NCBI GenBank assembly: GCA_014529385.2
Contig: CM043946.1
Span: forward strand, 38,078,058 to 38,142,057
DNA length: 64,000 nucleotides
Direction: 5' to 3'
Source: Adiantum capillus-veneris
Taxonomy: Eukaryota; Streptophyta; Polypodiopsida; Polypodiales; Pteridaceae
The stretch's first letter is position 1. Each line of letters begins with the position of its first letter. Shown piece after piece: positions 22,098-32,847 of the stretch. Made by a program: the position numbers and the translations under genes. The notes beneath the pieces were generated by a model, which was not told where the DNA came from, did no database searches, and was given only the letters and a program-made list of their open reading frames with translations.

Positions 22098-25000
22098 ATG
22101 AGTAGTGACGAGGATGTGGGACCGTCCAACCGAAACACCTATCTCTCAACGAGGGTCTTATGTCCTTGTAATCAATGCAAGCATGCTGTGCGACGGACAA
22201 GACGTGTTTCTTTGCAGCACGTTCGTGAATTTGGCGAGTTCGATCCATCTATTATAGATCGAGTTGTTGCCAATTATAACTCGTTGGACTCTGACGCTGG
22301 CCAACAAGCAGCAATCTTGCAACCCAATAGACGTGTTCGCAGGCGCTTTGGTCAAGCAGCATATGTGAGGCCACAAGATGTAGCCTCTGACAGCTCGGGG
22401 GATGATCATGCAGAGCACATTCCCAACGAGGCAATGTTTGAGCCCGAGATTGATGAAATGATCGAGACGATCATGGATTCAGAAAGGCTTATCTATGATG
22501 ATATGAAAAGTGAAGCCGATACGCCATTGTATAATGGAGCACGTATGTCTAGATTGAAAGCACTCCTGGTTCTTCTCAACATGCAGGCAAAGTTTGGATG
22601 GAGTGACACTAGCGTCACAACGCTTTTCAGGTGATCTATTACAATTAGTTTACTTTAATAAAACTCTAAATGTATAATGATCTGATAGATTTTTACACGA
22701 CTGTATCATATTTTTATGTTGTGTAGATTGCTGAAAGAGCACATACTACCAGCTGACAATGTGATGCCAGATTCCCAACATGAAGCAAGAAAGATTTTGC
22801 GAAACTTGGGGATGGATTACAATTCTATCCACGCTTGTCCTAATGACTGCATTCTTTTCAGAGGGGAATACATAGACATGTAGAAGTGTCCGAAATGTGA
22901 TTCCGAAAGATATCGAGTAGATCTCCACGGGACAAAAATTCCACAAAAGGTTTTGCGACATTTCCCTCGGCTTCCTCGTATCAAGCATTTCTTCGAATGT
23001 AAGTCCATGGCCGCCCTAGCATCATGGCATGAGGAGAATAAATCTTCGGATGGTGTGCTACGAATTCCTGCAGATTGCGTAGCGTGGAAACATATAGATG
23101 GAACATGGTCGGATTTTGCCAGGGAAGCTCGAAATTTGCGCTTAGGCCTGGCTATGGATGGCGTAAATCCATTTGCGCTTAGGCCTGGCTATGGATGGCA
23201 TAACATCTTACAGTGTATGGCCCGTTGTCATCGTCAACTACAACATTCCCCCGTGGTTGACTACGAAGAAGGGGCACCTATGGCTAAGCTTGATTGTGCC
23301 AGGGCGATATAAAGTGGGGAATATGGATGTGTATCTTCGTCCACTATTGGAAGAGCTACAACAATTCTGGATTGGCATAGAGGTGGTGGATATGAGCCGA
23401 CACACAGGACGACGGAATGCTTTGATCAGAGGCATTCTAATGTGGACCATGCATGACTATCCCGGGCTAACAGAATGCTCAGGTGATCTATTGACACTCC
23501 TCACTCAGACACTGTAAATCTTGTTTTTTCCCATAGTTGATCTATTATCATGTGTATACATGTAGGGCTTCAAACAAGCGGATACAGAGCATGTGTCACA
23601 TGTGGACCTAGACTGAATGCACGTAGGGCACCCTCACTGAAGAAGCAAATCTACGAAGGTCATCAAGCGTATCTTCCAGAGAATCATGTATTACGCGACG
23701 GCTTTTTGGGAAGAGAGCCACCAAGGATGTCTGCACAAGCATGGTTAGAGCAGAAGGAGATGTGCGATGACGGATTGCCTCCAGGGATGAAGAGACTATC
23801 TCTATGGTACAAGTTACCATACTGGCCCCGACTCATGATCAATCACTTGCTCGATCCAATGCACATATTCAAGAATGTGGGTAATCTACTATGGGACCAT
23901 CTGACCGGCAAGAAAGATACTTTGGGAGCCAGAGTTGACCTTAGAAATGTGGATCGTATGGAGCAATATTGGCCGCAAACAGCGTCTGATGGATCGATAA
24001 AACTCCCTAAAGCACCATGGATTTTCACAGGAGCCCAAGAACGCAAAGTAAAAGAGACCATTCGATCTTTGCGGACCCCCACTGGTGTAATGCACTCGCT
24101 CCGAACGTGTTTTACTAAAGAAGGAAAGCTTACCAGTTTGAAGTCACACGATTGGCATAAAATGTGTCAGGTACGTTCATAGTGGACTTTAATATCATTG
24201 CATAAAATGTGGACTTTAATATCATTGCTGCACATACTTTACAGTTTATTTTATCGGTTGCCATTGAGGGATGTTTGTCTCTCGACATCCGTAACACAAT
24301 CTACAAACTTGCAAAGCTGGTCCAATGGATCTCACAAAAGGAGATCAACGTAGACTCCATACCATTCGCCAAACTAAATGCTGCGGAGCTTGTGTGCATG
24401 TTTGAGAAACATTTTCCTACTACAATCCTAACCATTCAGGTGCATCTTCTTGTTCACATAGTTGATGAGGTGGAAATAGCTGGCACAGTTCATTCCAGAT
24501 GGATGTTCTTCTTAGAACGTTTCATGAAAACGCTTAAGGGATATGTGCGTCAAAAGGCACGTCCGGAGGGTAGCATGGCAGAAGGTTGGTTGGTATCAGA
24601 GTCCCTAGTGTACATTGGAGAGTGGCTAGACGGATTTGATAAATCCCGGGACACGCTATGGCGAACCATAGATGATGAGCGCATATCTGGGATTGTCATG
24701 TGCAATCTCGGTGTTGAGAAGAAGATGACGGAAGATCTAGAGGCTAAAATCAACCGATTTTGCATGCTTCACAATCCACTGATCGATGCAAAAGTGGATT
24801 TCACAATATGAGGATGCAAAGCAAGAGCGACGAAGGGCACGAATCGAGTGGAGACGGGGAAGACGACCACCGATGCACTATCCAGCGGTTCTGGAGAGCC
24901 TACCAACCTTCATGAGCTTAAGATGGTTGCACAACCAACTGAAAAGATCACAACAATGCGGTGACGAGGTGACTGAAGAAGAGTGGGAGTACTCTCGGGG

Positions 25001-25846
25001 TTGCGCGACCAAGGTAAGTTTACAATGTACGACTAGCAAGTGACTTTATTTATAAACATTTGAATGGCCACTCATAATCTTTGTTCGTTGTAGTATAAGT
25101 CATACACAGCAGCATGGTGTAAAGGTCGACATTTTAGGGTGGAACGAATCGACAAAAAGCATTTTACTCAAGATTGTGGAATCATGGCAAAATTTGAACA
25201 GTCTAGTGGACGACGTTCCTCTGATGCAGATCCTGTGGTGGCGGAACTCACTTACTTCGGCACGCTGCAAGAGATTTTGAGGATCGATTACAGAGGATTT
25301 TTTGTCGACTTGTTCGACGTGCAATGGTTCAAGATAATCATGGTGGGTCGCAACGCTACTGTGCGTAGAGGAGAGTCTGGTTTTCTTGAGGTGGATTCTA
25401 CTAAGAAATGGACTGACCTAAGAGACACTTTCGTACTACCCGAGCATTGTGAACAAGTAAGTTTGTAAATAGTTAACATCCCTCTTTTACAAGTTATGTG
25501 CTTGAAAGCTCTCATGTAAGTTATGTGGCTCTGGCAGGTAATATTTCATCCTACAAAGTCTACATCAAACTGGTGGTACATCATAGAGGTAGCCCCTCGT
25601 AGTGCAAGGACCTATGAAGGCTACCATGTGCCAATCACAACGGCATCAATGGAGGATATCAGAGAAGATGCTCAATCAGAAGCCGCTGCGGTGGTGCCAG
25701 ACGAGCATCAAGATGCTACTACTCTATATGGGGTGCATGCAGAGGAGCTACAAAATGAAACAGAGGATATGTGTTTAAACGGAGAGCTCTATATAGATAT
25801 AGGAAGTTATGCTGAGTTATGCGAGGATGAGAGAGAGATCTCTTAA
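22098..25846 (+). pseudogene. CACTA-2 TNP2-like transposase
   Basis: Six probable exons with GT...AG introns: 22098-22630, 22727-23482, 23566-24170, 24245-about 25013, about 25095-25456, and 25539-25846. In order they hold the transposase-associated zinc segment (CPCNQCKH), Transposase_21 (LAMDGVNPF, NIPPWL, VYLRPLLEEL, LDPMHIFKNVGNLLWD), DUF4218 (FPTTILTIQVHLLVHIVDEV, SRWMFFLERFMKTLKGYVR) and DUF4216 (YFGTLQEILRIDYRGFF). Lesions: an in-frame TAG near 22881 where CACTA-1 has Glu; a 25-bp duplication of GCGCTTAGGCCTGG... near 23175 that shifts frame; and a frame change near 24783. The intact family member cuts and pastes CACTA elements. Confidence 0.9.
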
Positions 25847-26118
25847 AGCCACAAATATTGTATTTGAACAATTTCTCTCCGTGTTGTAAAAGCTCTGGCT
25901 CTCTAAGTACCTTCCATGGTGTATAACGCTCTTTTCTACTCACGCTCACATCTTTTCATTGAAAATTCTGAGTTTTCGACTTGCCTCTTCTATCACTCAA
26001 TTCATTGCGTCATTGTATTTAAATGCGTCATTACGTCATTGTATTTAATGGTCTTTGCGTCATTGTCTAATTTATTCATTCAATATTAAGTTTAAATATT
26101 CGTGTGTTTAATGCAGGT

Positions 26119-27390
26119 ATGGATGATGAGGAGTTTCTTTCTTCTTTGTCACCGCAGCAGAGACAGTGGTACGTGGAGCGTCATCGCTCTGGCGCATCAT
26201 CGCGCGTTCCTACTCCATCCGCATCTCCCTCTCTCTCGGAGCATTCGGCGCGCTCCGAAGCTTCGGCGTCAACGAGACGAGCTTCACACTCGTCTAGACA
26301 CCGACGCTCTAGTGGTGGCGGTGGCGGTTGTTGTGGGGATTCCACCACCGATGCCTCCACACCGCCTCGTGTTCGACGAGGCTCTTTACCCTCCCCTTCT
26401 TTGCCCGCCCCCACACGAGCCACAACATCGCCATCTACGCCAGGTTTTGCACGGCTGAATTTTCCTAGAAGCTACACACCTCTACCTACTCCGCCAGGAG
26501 CCACCCCACTCGACACTCCTCGCTTCGGGGCCCAGACGCCGGTGGAGACACCTGACGTCCGTACCCCCATCGACACGCCGCTAGAGACCCCTACCGGGAC
26601 ACCCAGGTTCACGCGTCACCGGCCAGAGGGCTTGTCTTACTCCATCGACTTCAGCGGTGGCATCATCATGGATGATGACGGCAAGAAGGTGATCTCGCGC
26701 ATGCGTGGTCTTTGCTCTCAGCTGTTTAGACACTACATACTAAACAAATGGAGTGAAGTACCAAGTGATTTAAAAAACAGAGTCATCAGCATACTTCAAT
26801 GAAGACCTGATGAAGATTCGAATGCGCGAATACTGCAAACACAAGCGTTTCGAAGTGCAAAAAGCAATCAAGAATGGGTGGAACAGGCCAGATTGGCTGG
26901 CCAAAGAAGATTGGAAGAATGCGAAGAAAGCAGCGCGCGAGAATCCCGACAAGTGGAAGCAACAAAAGGATGCAGCCAGAGCGCGAGTAGAGGCAGGGAG
27001 CTCTCACCACTTGGGGAGCGGTAGATGGGCATCATTTGAGGCCGATTTTGTAAGTGTTTTCACATTGCTCTTTATGTTTGATAGTTTAGGGTTTATGAGT
27101 TTTTTAATTCTAACATAATGAAATCTTTGTATGTTTTGACAGTGGTCGATGACCGGACGTGATCCCACACCGTACGAGCGCGAGTACGCAGGCAGGAAGG
27201 GCTTAAACGCCTTGATGGACATTCTCAGTTCTCGCGGTGGCATGGTTAGTATTAGGGTTTACTCTTTTTTATTTTTTGTATTGTTTTATAAATGTCGTTA
27301 TATGTTTATACTCATTGAAAGCTGTCTTATTGTCTTTTTTTGCAGAATCCGATAGATACACCGCTTGGACGCGATGAGACGTCTGACTAG
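26119..27390 (+). pseudogene. CACTA-2 second gene, Transposase_24 (Ptta/En/Spm)-like
   Basis: Starts MDDEEFLSSLSPQQRQWYVE with a long Ser/Thr/Pro-rich N-terminus. It continues into a basic region (YCKHKRFEVQKAIKNGW, KKAARENPDKWKQQKDAARA) and the family signature HHLGSGRWASFEADF...TGRDPTPYEREYAGRKG. Two introns fit GT...AG (about 27050-27141 and 27246-27345), and the gene ends ...LGRDETSD. A one-base shift near 26797 breaks ILQ from NEDLMKIRMRE, so the current copy is frameshifted. By analogy with TNPA it could bind the subterminal repeats; this is inference. The gene is absent from CACTA-1. Confidence 0.8.
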
Positions 27391-27744
27391 ACGACGCCAG
27401 TTTAGCCATAGCTAGATAGCATTAGTTTAGGGTTTCTCATAGCTTATGTATCATGAGACGGATTTTATACGTCTTTTTGAACCATGTATATTATTACATT
27501 TGTCACCGCAGTTCCTTTTGCCAATCAATTCTTTATGCCTATGATGTTGTACAATTGTCATTATTACATTTGCCAATCAATTCATTTTGCCTATGATGTG
27601 TACAATTGTCAATTTTGCAAACAATGTGTCTTTTGGGTGACTATTTTGGGTCTATTATCTACCCTTGCACTTTTTTTAAAAAGTGAATCAAGTACAATAT
27701 GGTTGATGGGTGGCAGGGCATTCAATGCCCTGCCATCAAAAAAA

Positions 27745-27990
27745 ACATCTCTCGGGCGTCGCTATAACCGTCGCTATTTATGGCTCTGTAGCATCGCTAT
27801 AGTCTTCAGTGTAAACGTCGCTATAACCGTCGCTATGAGCGTCTCTATATTGCGACGCTTATAGCGACGCCTATAGCGACGCTCTCGTAGCGACGCTCGT
27901 AGCGACGGTTTTAGCGACGCCGGAGGTTATAAAAACCCAGTGTATTTCCGTCGCTAACAGCGTCACAAGAGCACACAACCTCTTGTAGTG
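27745..27990. repeat. CACTA-2 3' subterminal array and terminus
   Basis: More than ten copies of GCGTCGCTAT(A/G) or its complement AGCGACGCT lie within about 210 bp, in both orientations. They are followed by the inverted terminus CCTCTTGTAGTG. The array differs in arrangement from the 5' side but uses the same core. Confidence 0.9.
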
Positions 27991-27993
27991 TTG

Positions 27994-29110
27994 GTAACAA
28001 TCAATCAAGGAGATCCAAATTTTCTTTTGGCATATGAGCAAGGATATGCATGACTATGCACTGGAGGTAAGTGCACTTGCATAATTCTTGTTTTCTTTGG
28101 GTTTATCAAAATTTATCGTTTTATTCCTCTTTAATATGGGTCGTTTCTTGCAAATATTTGGATATTTAGAGTTAATCCTTCATTAATTTGTAATTAGCAA
28201 AAGGATATGAAATATAGAAAGCATGATGATATTTTAAAAAGAAGCCTAAATGTTGCTAATAACGCAGTTAGCACGGGGTAAAGTATTGATATAGCTTGAT
28301 AATGATGCACATGAGATTAGACATGACAGGTGTGTATAATATAAGAAGTAGAAATTGATGATATCGAAGCAGACCTGGCTCCCAAGAAACCCATCATACA
28401 AAAAGAAGAAGAAGAAGGCATATACAATTTTCTTGCCTTTTTTATTTTGTGAAGTGGAAGAAAGAAAAGGGGAACGGTGTTGATGAAGTATTAACACCAT
28501 AACGACAACCCAAAAAATAAAGGCATCCCAAAATCCTTGCGTCTGCGTTGTAGAGAAACAACCAAACTGGCCAGGACTTCTGGGCAAGTCACTCTCAGTT
28601 ATGTCCTCCATTCTCGCTTCCATCTCATAGGAGATGACCCCAAGCAAGCTTAAATCGGTGCAGAACCGCTTAAATCAGTGCAGAGCAGTGCTCCTACTCG
28701 GGCAACCATATTTTTTCAGAGGCTTGTAGCTGCGTCTCATGAGCTTCTTACAAAGCACGCAGTGACAGATTTTGCAGGCCCACTTGCAGCCTTGACATTC
28801 TACTGCAGTCCAACACCACTCATGACTAGCCATGTAACAGTGGGAGATCTTCTCTCTTTCCTACCACCCATATGGTCTCCATCTATCTCTTTCACTCATT
28901 GAAATGACAGTCGTCGCCAACCGACAAAAAAGCAACCGTTTTCATCACAAATATATATATATATATATTTAAAAGGGAGTTTGTTCGTCGACCTACCCGC
29001 ATGCAGAAAGAGCAGTAGCGCCTCTATTTTTTTTTCCAACTGACAACACAGAAGCATGCGGAGCTCAGACCCTACAGATGCTGGCGCATCTTTCTCTACT
29101 CCCAACCATT

Positions 29111-29149
<39 letters not shown>

Positions 29150-32008
29150 AAATTTCAACTCTCTTTCTCCTCAGCCGTTCTTTCTTTCTCTTCGAGCCGC
29201 CACTAAACTTCTCTCTCTCTGGCTCTTTTTAGTCGTCATCTCTCTCTCTCTTTTATCTCCCTCTCTTTCTCTCTCTCGAACTTCTGTCCACCACCACCAG
29301 AGTTTAGGCATGGTCGTTTTCACAAATCAGGAGAGTAATACCAGTTGCTACACTCGACACCATGAGGAGACCATGCCTGAGCATTCTCACAAAATTGGCA
29401 AAGTGCCCAAGCTGGGCCGCAGCATCTTTGTATGCAACCCGAACCTAGGATTCCTACTCAGGCAACTTGAGAATCAAGAGACTACGCACATCCATATCAT
29501 ATGTTGCAATTTGGAAAGGGCCTAGGTTCAAACATCTGATCTCTCCCCTCGTTCTCTCATGGAAACAATCGTCTACTGGGCCTGAAAGATGAGCAACTAC
29601 ACGTGCAAGAAGTGTCAGTCCCATAAACGAAGAGCAAGGCAGGCTGGTGTGAGCAGCTACGGAGCCTTCGGGCCTGAGGGTGGAGCGCCTGAGTTATGTT
29701 GAGGATCCATAGAAGTTATGGAGGGCTCGCAGCAAGGAGAACCATGATGCGGTTCGTCGCCCATAGCAGGGGTTGCGCCAGAGGCTTGGCGAGGGGCATG
29801 GTAGGAGGCAACCTACTGGGGATTTTTAAAGGCGGTTAGCAATTACCAAGGGAATGTGTAGATGCGCCTAGGGTTCATTCCCACGCTCATGGCTTCCCAC
29901 ATTATTTTCGCCAAAACTGATTGCTTAAGAGGCCCAAAAACGCAGTCTTTTGCAAATCGAGTGTTCTCAGAGGTTACGCACTGCGACAATTTTGGGCAAT
30001 CATCAAATTTTTGTATACTATACTGGTGGCGACATGTCCCCACAACAACTCACCGATTGTTTCAACTTCCACCAATCAAATAGCTTTCTTTATTTTATTT
30101 TTTTGGTTACCTATGAGCACCATCATCCCCTGCACAAAAGTAAATACGTAGGTGTTCCTCATTAGCGTGTATATTACAATCCTCTCTTCCAACTCATAAT
30201 GCGAACTTTTGATCACCCTCATGGCCATCTGCAAAGGTCCACCTTGGATGTAATAATGCCGATTAACATGATAATGGGAAATGGTATCCATGAATTGGCA
30301 TTTACGCCCGTCTAGTTAGCATTATCGTCTTCCAATTTTGTATAAGCTCTTGATATACATAATAAAGAGGATGGCAATGGTGAACATGTGGGGCATTATA
30401 GAAAAATAATTTTGCTTCTTATGGGTCCTGTTGTCTCTTAATTTATTTTGATAGTTTCATGCCCTACATTGTCAACCTAGTAAATAATCATAATGTGCTA
30501 GGGTCAATTGTTCACGCTATCATGCCTTAATATTTTAGCAATGATGACCCAAATTGACTGTTACCTAGATAATTAAGCAATTATCAAGCATAAACACAAA
30601 AAATCTCTCTCTCATCATTATTTGCAGAAGCCACTATTTCAATAATATAAGTTTATCCCCATTAGTATTGATGTAATGTAATTCAATTTTCGCTTTACTT
30701 GCTCTTCAAATTGTCTTAAATGTTCCCTCATATGTCAGTCAAATTGTTGCTGCATATGACTCCATATTGTTGCATTTATTTGCTTCTGTATCATATCACT
30801 CCCAACTTTTCCAATACTCCTTCTCAAAGGACTACCCTTACTGACAAATACTTACCTCTATGCCCGGTTTACAGCCAACTACTTTAGGAGACCTGTTTTG
30901 ACCTATCCTACCACTCATACATTGAGTGTGGCCTCACTTTCTCTAAAGACCGATATCTTGCAAACCACCCTGTCAATTTCAATAACACCTCTCTTATCCG
31001 CTCATTTGTACTTAAAGTTGTGTACTTTCATTCTCTTTTTTTTTTCAAACAAACTTTGCATCAAATTTTGCTCTCATGGCGTTTCAAATGTTAATGCATT
31101 TAATCCGTAATTATTAAAGTCTTCTTAAATTTAACAAGCAATTGTTTTGAGTGCTTTGTTTTTTAGAAAAGATATGCAGATAAATCTAACTATAGTGGCC
31201 TCACATCAAAATCCAGGTATGACACTCCTTACTGCATTCTGATAATACCCCTCTTGAAACATTATTACAATGCCAGGTGCAACTTTCTATTATTTGTGCC
31301 TATTCCCACACACACACACACTGGTAGATATATTTTCAAAAATAGTATACCCTCCTGGTATGTACATCAAATACATTCCTCTTTTCATATTTCAATTCTC
31401 GGCATTGGTGTTTTAAGCCGCATACTCAAAGACTACTAAGGTCATGACTTCTAATTGTATTGAAAGGGAATTTTTTACTGAGTTAACTTGTCTAAAAGGT
31501 ATGCAGCTACTCATGTGAGCTAAGGTGCTTTGGGATACTAGAAAATTGTTTGTAAATACTTTGTCACATAAGGAAACTTCAATTTTGTGTCAAACAGGTA
31601 GTAGATGTTTTGGCTTTTATGCCTGGTCTAGTCCATTGGTCACATGCACATAGATTCGCCGATTTAGGCAGTGTGTAAATACTCATCTTGGTGCAAATCC
31701 GCCGATTTAGGCAGCACATTGATAAACTTCAGATTTATTATTTTAAAAAAATATTCAATGCAGATCCGCCGATTTAGGCAGCATTAGTGAAGATTCGCCG
31801 ATTTAGGCAGCACGCTTTATTGGTGTAGACTCGCCGGATGAGGCAACACCAATCACAAAATCATGCTGCAGTGGCTGGCCACCACAACAACTGGTATGAT
31901 TTTGTTACCCGAGTATATAATGAAAGTGATTTGTATTTGGAATTATATTGTGGAATTGGAATTTGATTGGGATTTGGTATCTGATGATTATTTTATCACG
32001 GCAATGTT
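27994..32008 (+). other. copia-1 internal region, non-coding
   Basis: Resumes the LTR element directly after the TTG duplication of CACTA-2. It contains an AT run near 28950-28968, a CT microsatellite at about 29107-29145 and the GCCGATTTAGGCAGC repeats near its right end. None of its open frames shows gag or pol motifs. A 71-residue plus-strand frame at 29310-29525 is of unknown meaning. Confidence 0.6.
31650..31852 (+). repeat. Interspersed (T/C)CGCCGATTTAGGCAGC motif, five copies
   Basis: Four nearly identical copies of CGCCGATTTAGGCAG begin near 31658, 31700, 31767 and 31797, and a diverged fifth (CGCCGGATGAGGCAACAC) near 31831. Most are preceded by GATT/GATC or AGAT. Spacing varies (about 30-67 bp), so this is not a simple tandem array. 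Confidence 0.85.
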
Positions 32009-32013
32009 TATGT

Positions 32014-32787
32014 TGTTAGGAAATAAGACGTAGCTAAATAGATAATTGAGTAGATTACTTAATAGAGAGAGACACATTTATATACACGAGATTATAGAGT
32101 AGAGAGAGAGAGAGAGAGTACACACGATATACGTGATTCACCCAATGTGGGCTACGTCCACGGGAAAGCAGCCACTCAATGGCTTTAGTACTTCAAAACA
32201 AGAAGTAGTTTACAAAGGGATTATACCCTTAATGGAGCTCCCGCCTTGTTTCACTCTCACCACCTCACACTCACCTTGTTGCATCAACTTCACACTATGA
32301 AATGTGTGTAGAAATGGCCTCCTTTTATAGGCCAAAAGGGTTGCCCTCTCTTATGAGAGACAACCATGTGTAGCCGCCCTTGTGCAAATAAGTCCAAATC
32401 GGACCCTCCAATCCGCCCATGTGTGGCCGCCCTTGAGAAGACAAGTCCGCTTTTGAATTCGGCCACTGGCCACCGTCCATTGACTTCCGACCACCAGCCA
32501 CCGGACATTGACTTCGAACCACCGGCCATCGGCCATTGACTACCGGCCACCGACCAACCGACCGGTTGTTTTCCGACCACTTTTCGGCCGCTGTCCGGCC
32601 ATAATATTCGGCCGAAAAGGAATATTCCGGCCTTTAAAGTTGCCCCTGATTCTTGTCCGTGAAAATTTTGGTTTCCAGTGAGTGATTTTCCTTCACGCAC
32701 GATGGCTTCTCCTCATATTGGGGGCCTTACAAATGTGCGCTTTTACCACAGAAAATTACAAGGGTAAATCAGGCTCCATACTTATCA
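32014..32787 (-). repeat. copia-2 3' LTR
   Basis: 774 bp, TGTTAGGAAATAAGACG...ACTTATCA on the plus strand. It contains a short GA run (32101-32118) and a GC-rich minisatellite at about 32460-32560 built on CCACCGGCCATTGACT. The other LTR has fewer of these units. Confidence 0.95.
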
Positions 32788-32847
32788 ATCTCCCACTTGG
32801 AGACTGATCTCCAAACCAAACCTGTGACTGCTTTCCATTCTGGCTTC

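Larger units (their letters stand above)
20032..27990 (+). mobile_element. CACTA-2: complete-ended CACTA (En/Spm-type) transposon
   Basis: Both termini are present: CACTACAAGAGGCTATTC at the left and ...CCTCTTGTAGTG at the right, giving a 7,959-bp element. TTG lies directly outside both ends (20029-20031, 27991-27993), the 3-bp target duplication expected of this superfamily. Subterminal GCGACGCT arrays flank a HIPP-like fragment, a TNP2-like transposase and a second gene of the Transposase_24 type. Both genes carry lesions, so the element is probably non-autonomous today although its ends look usable. Confidence 0.96.

Noticed and set aside
26181-26423. Antisense frame rich in Gly/Glu/Arg
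   Set aside because: Shadow of the Ser/Pro/Thr-rich N-terminus of the CACTA-2 second gene.
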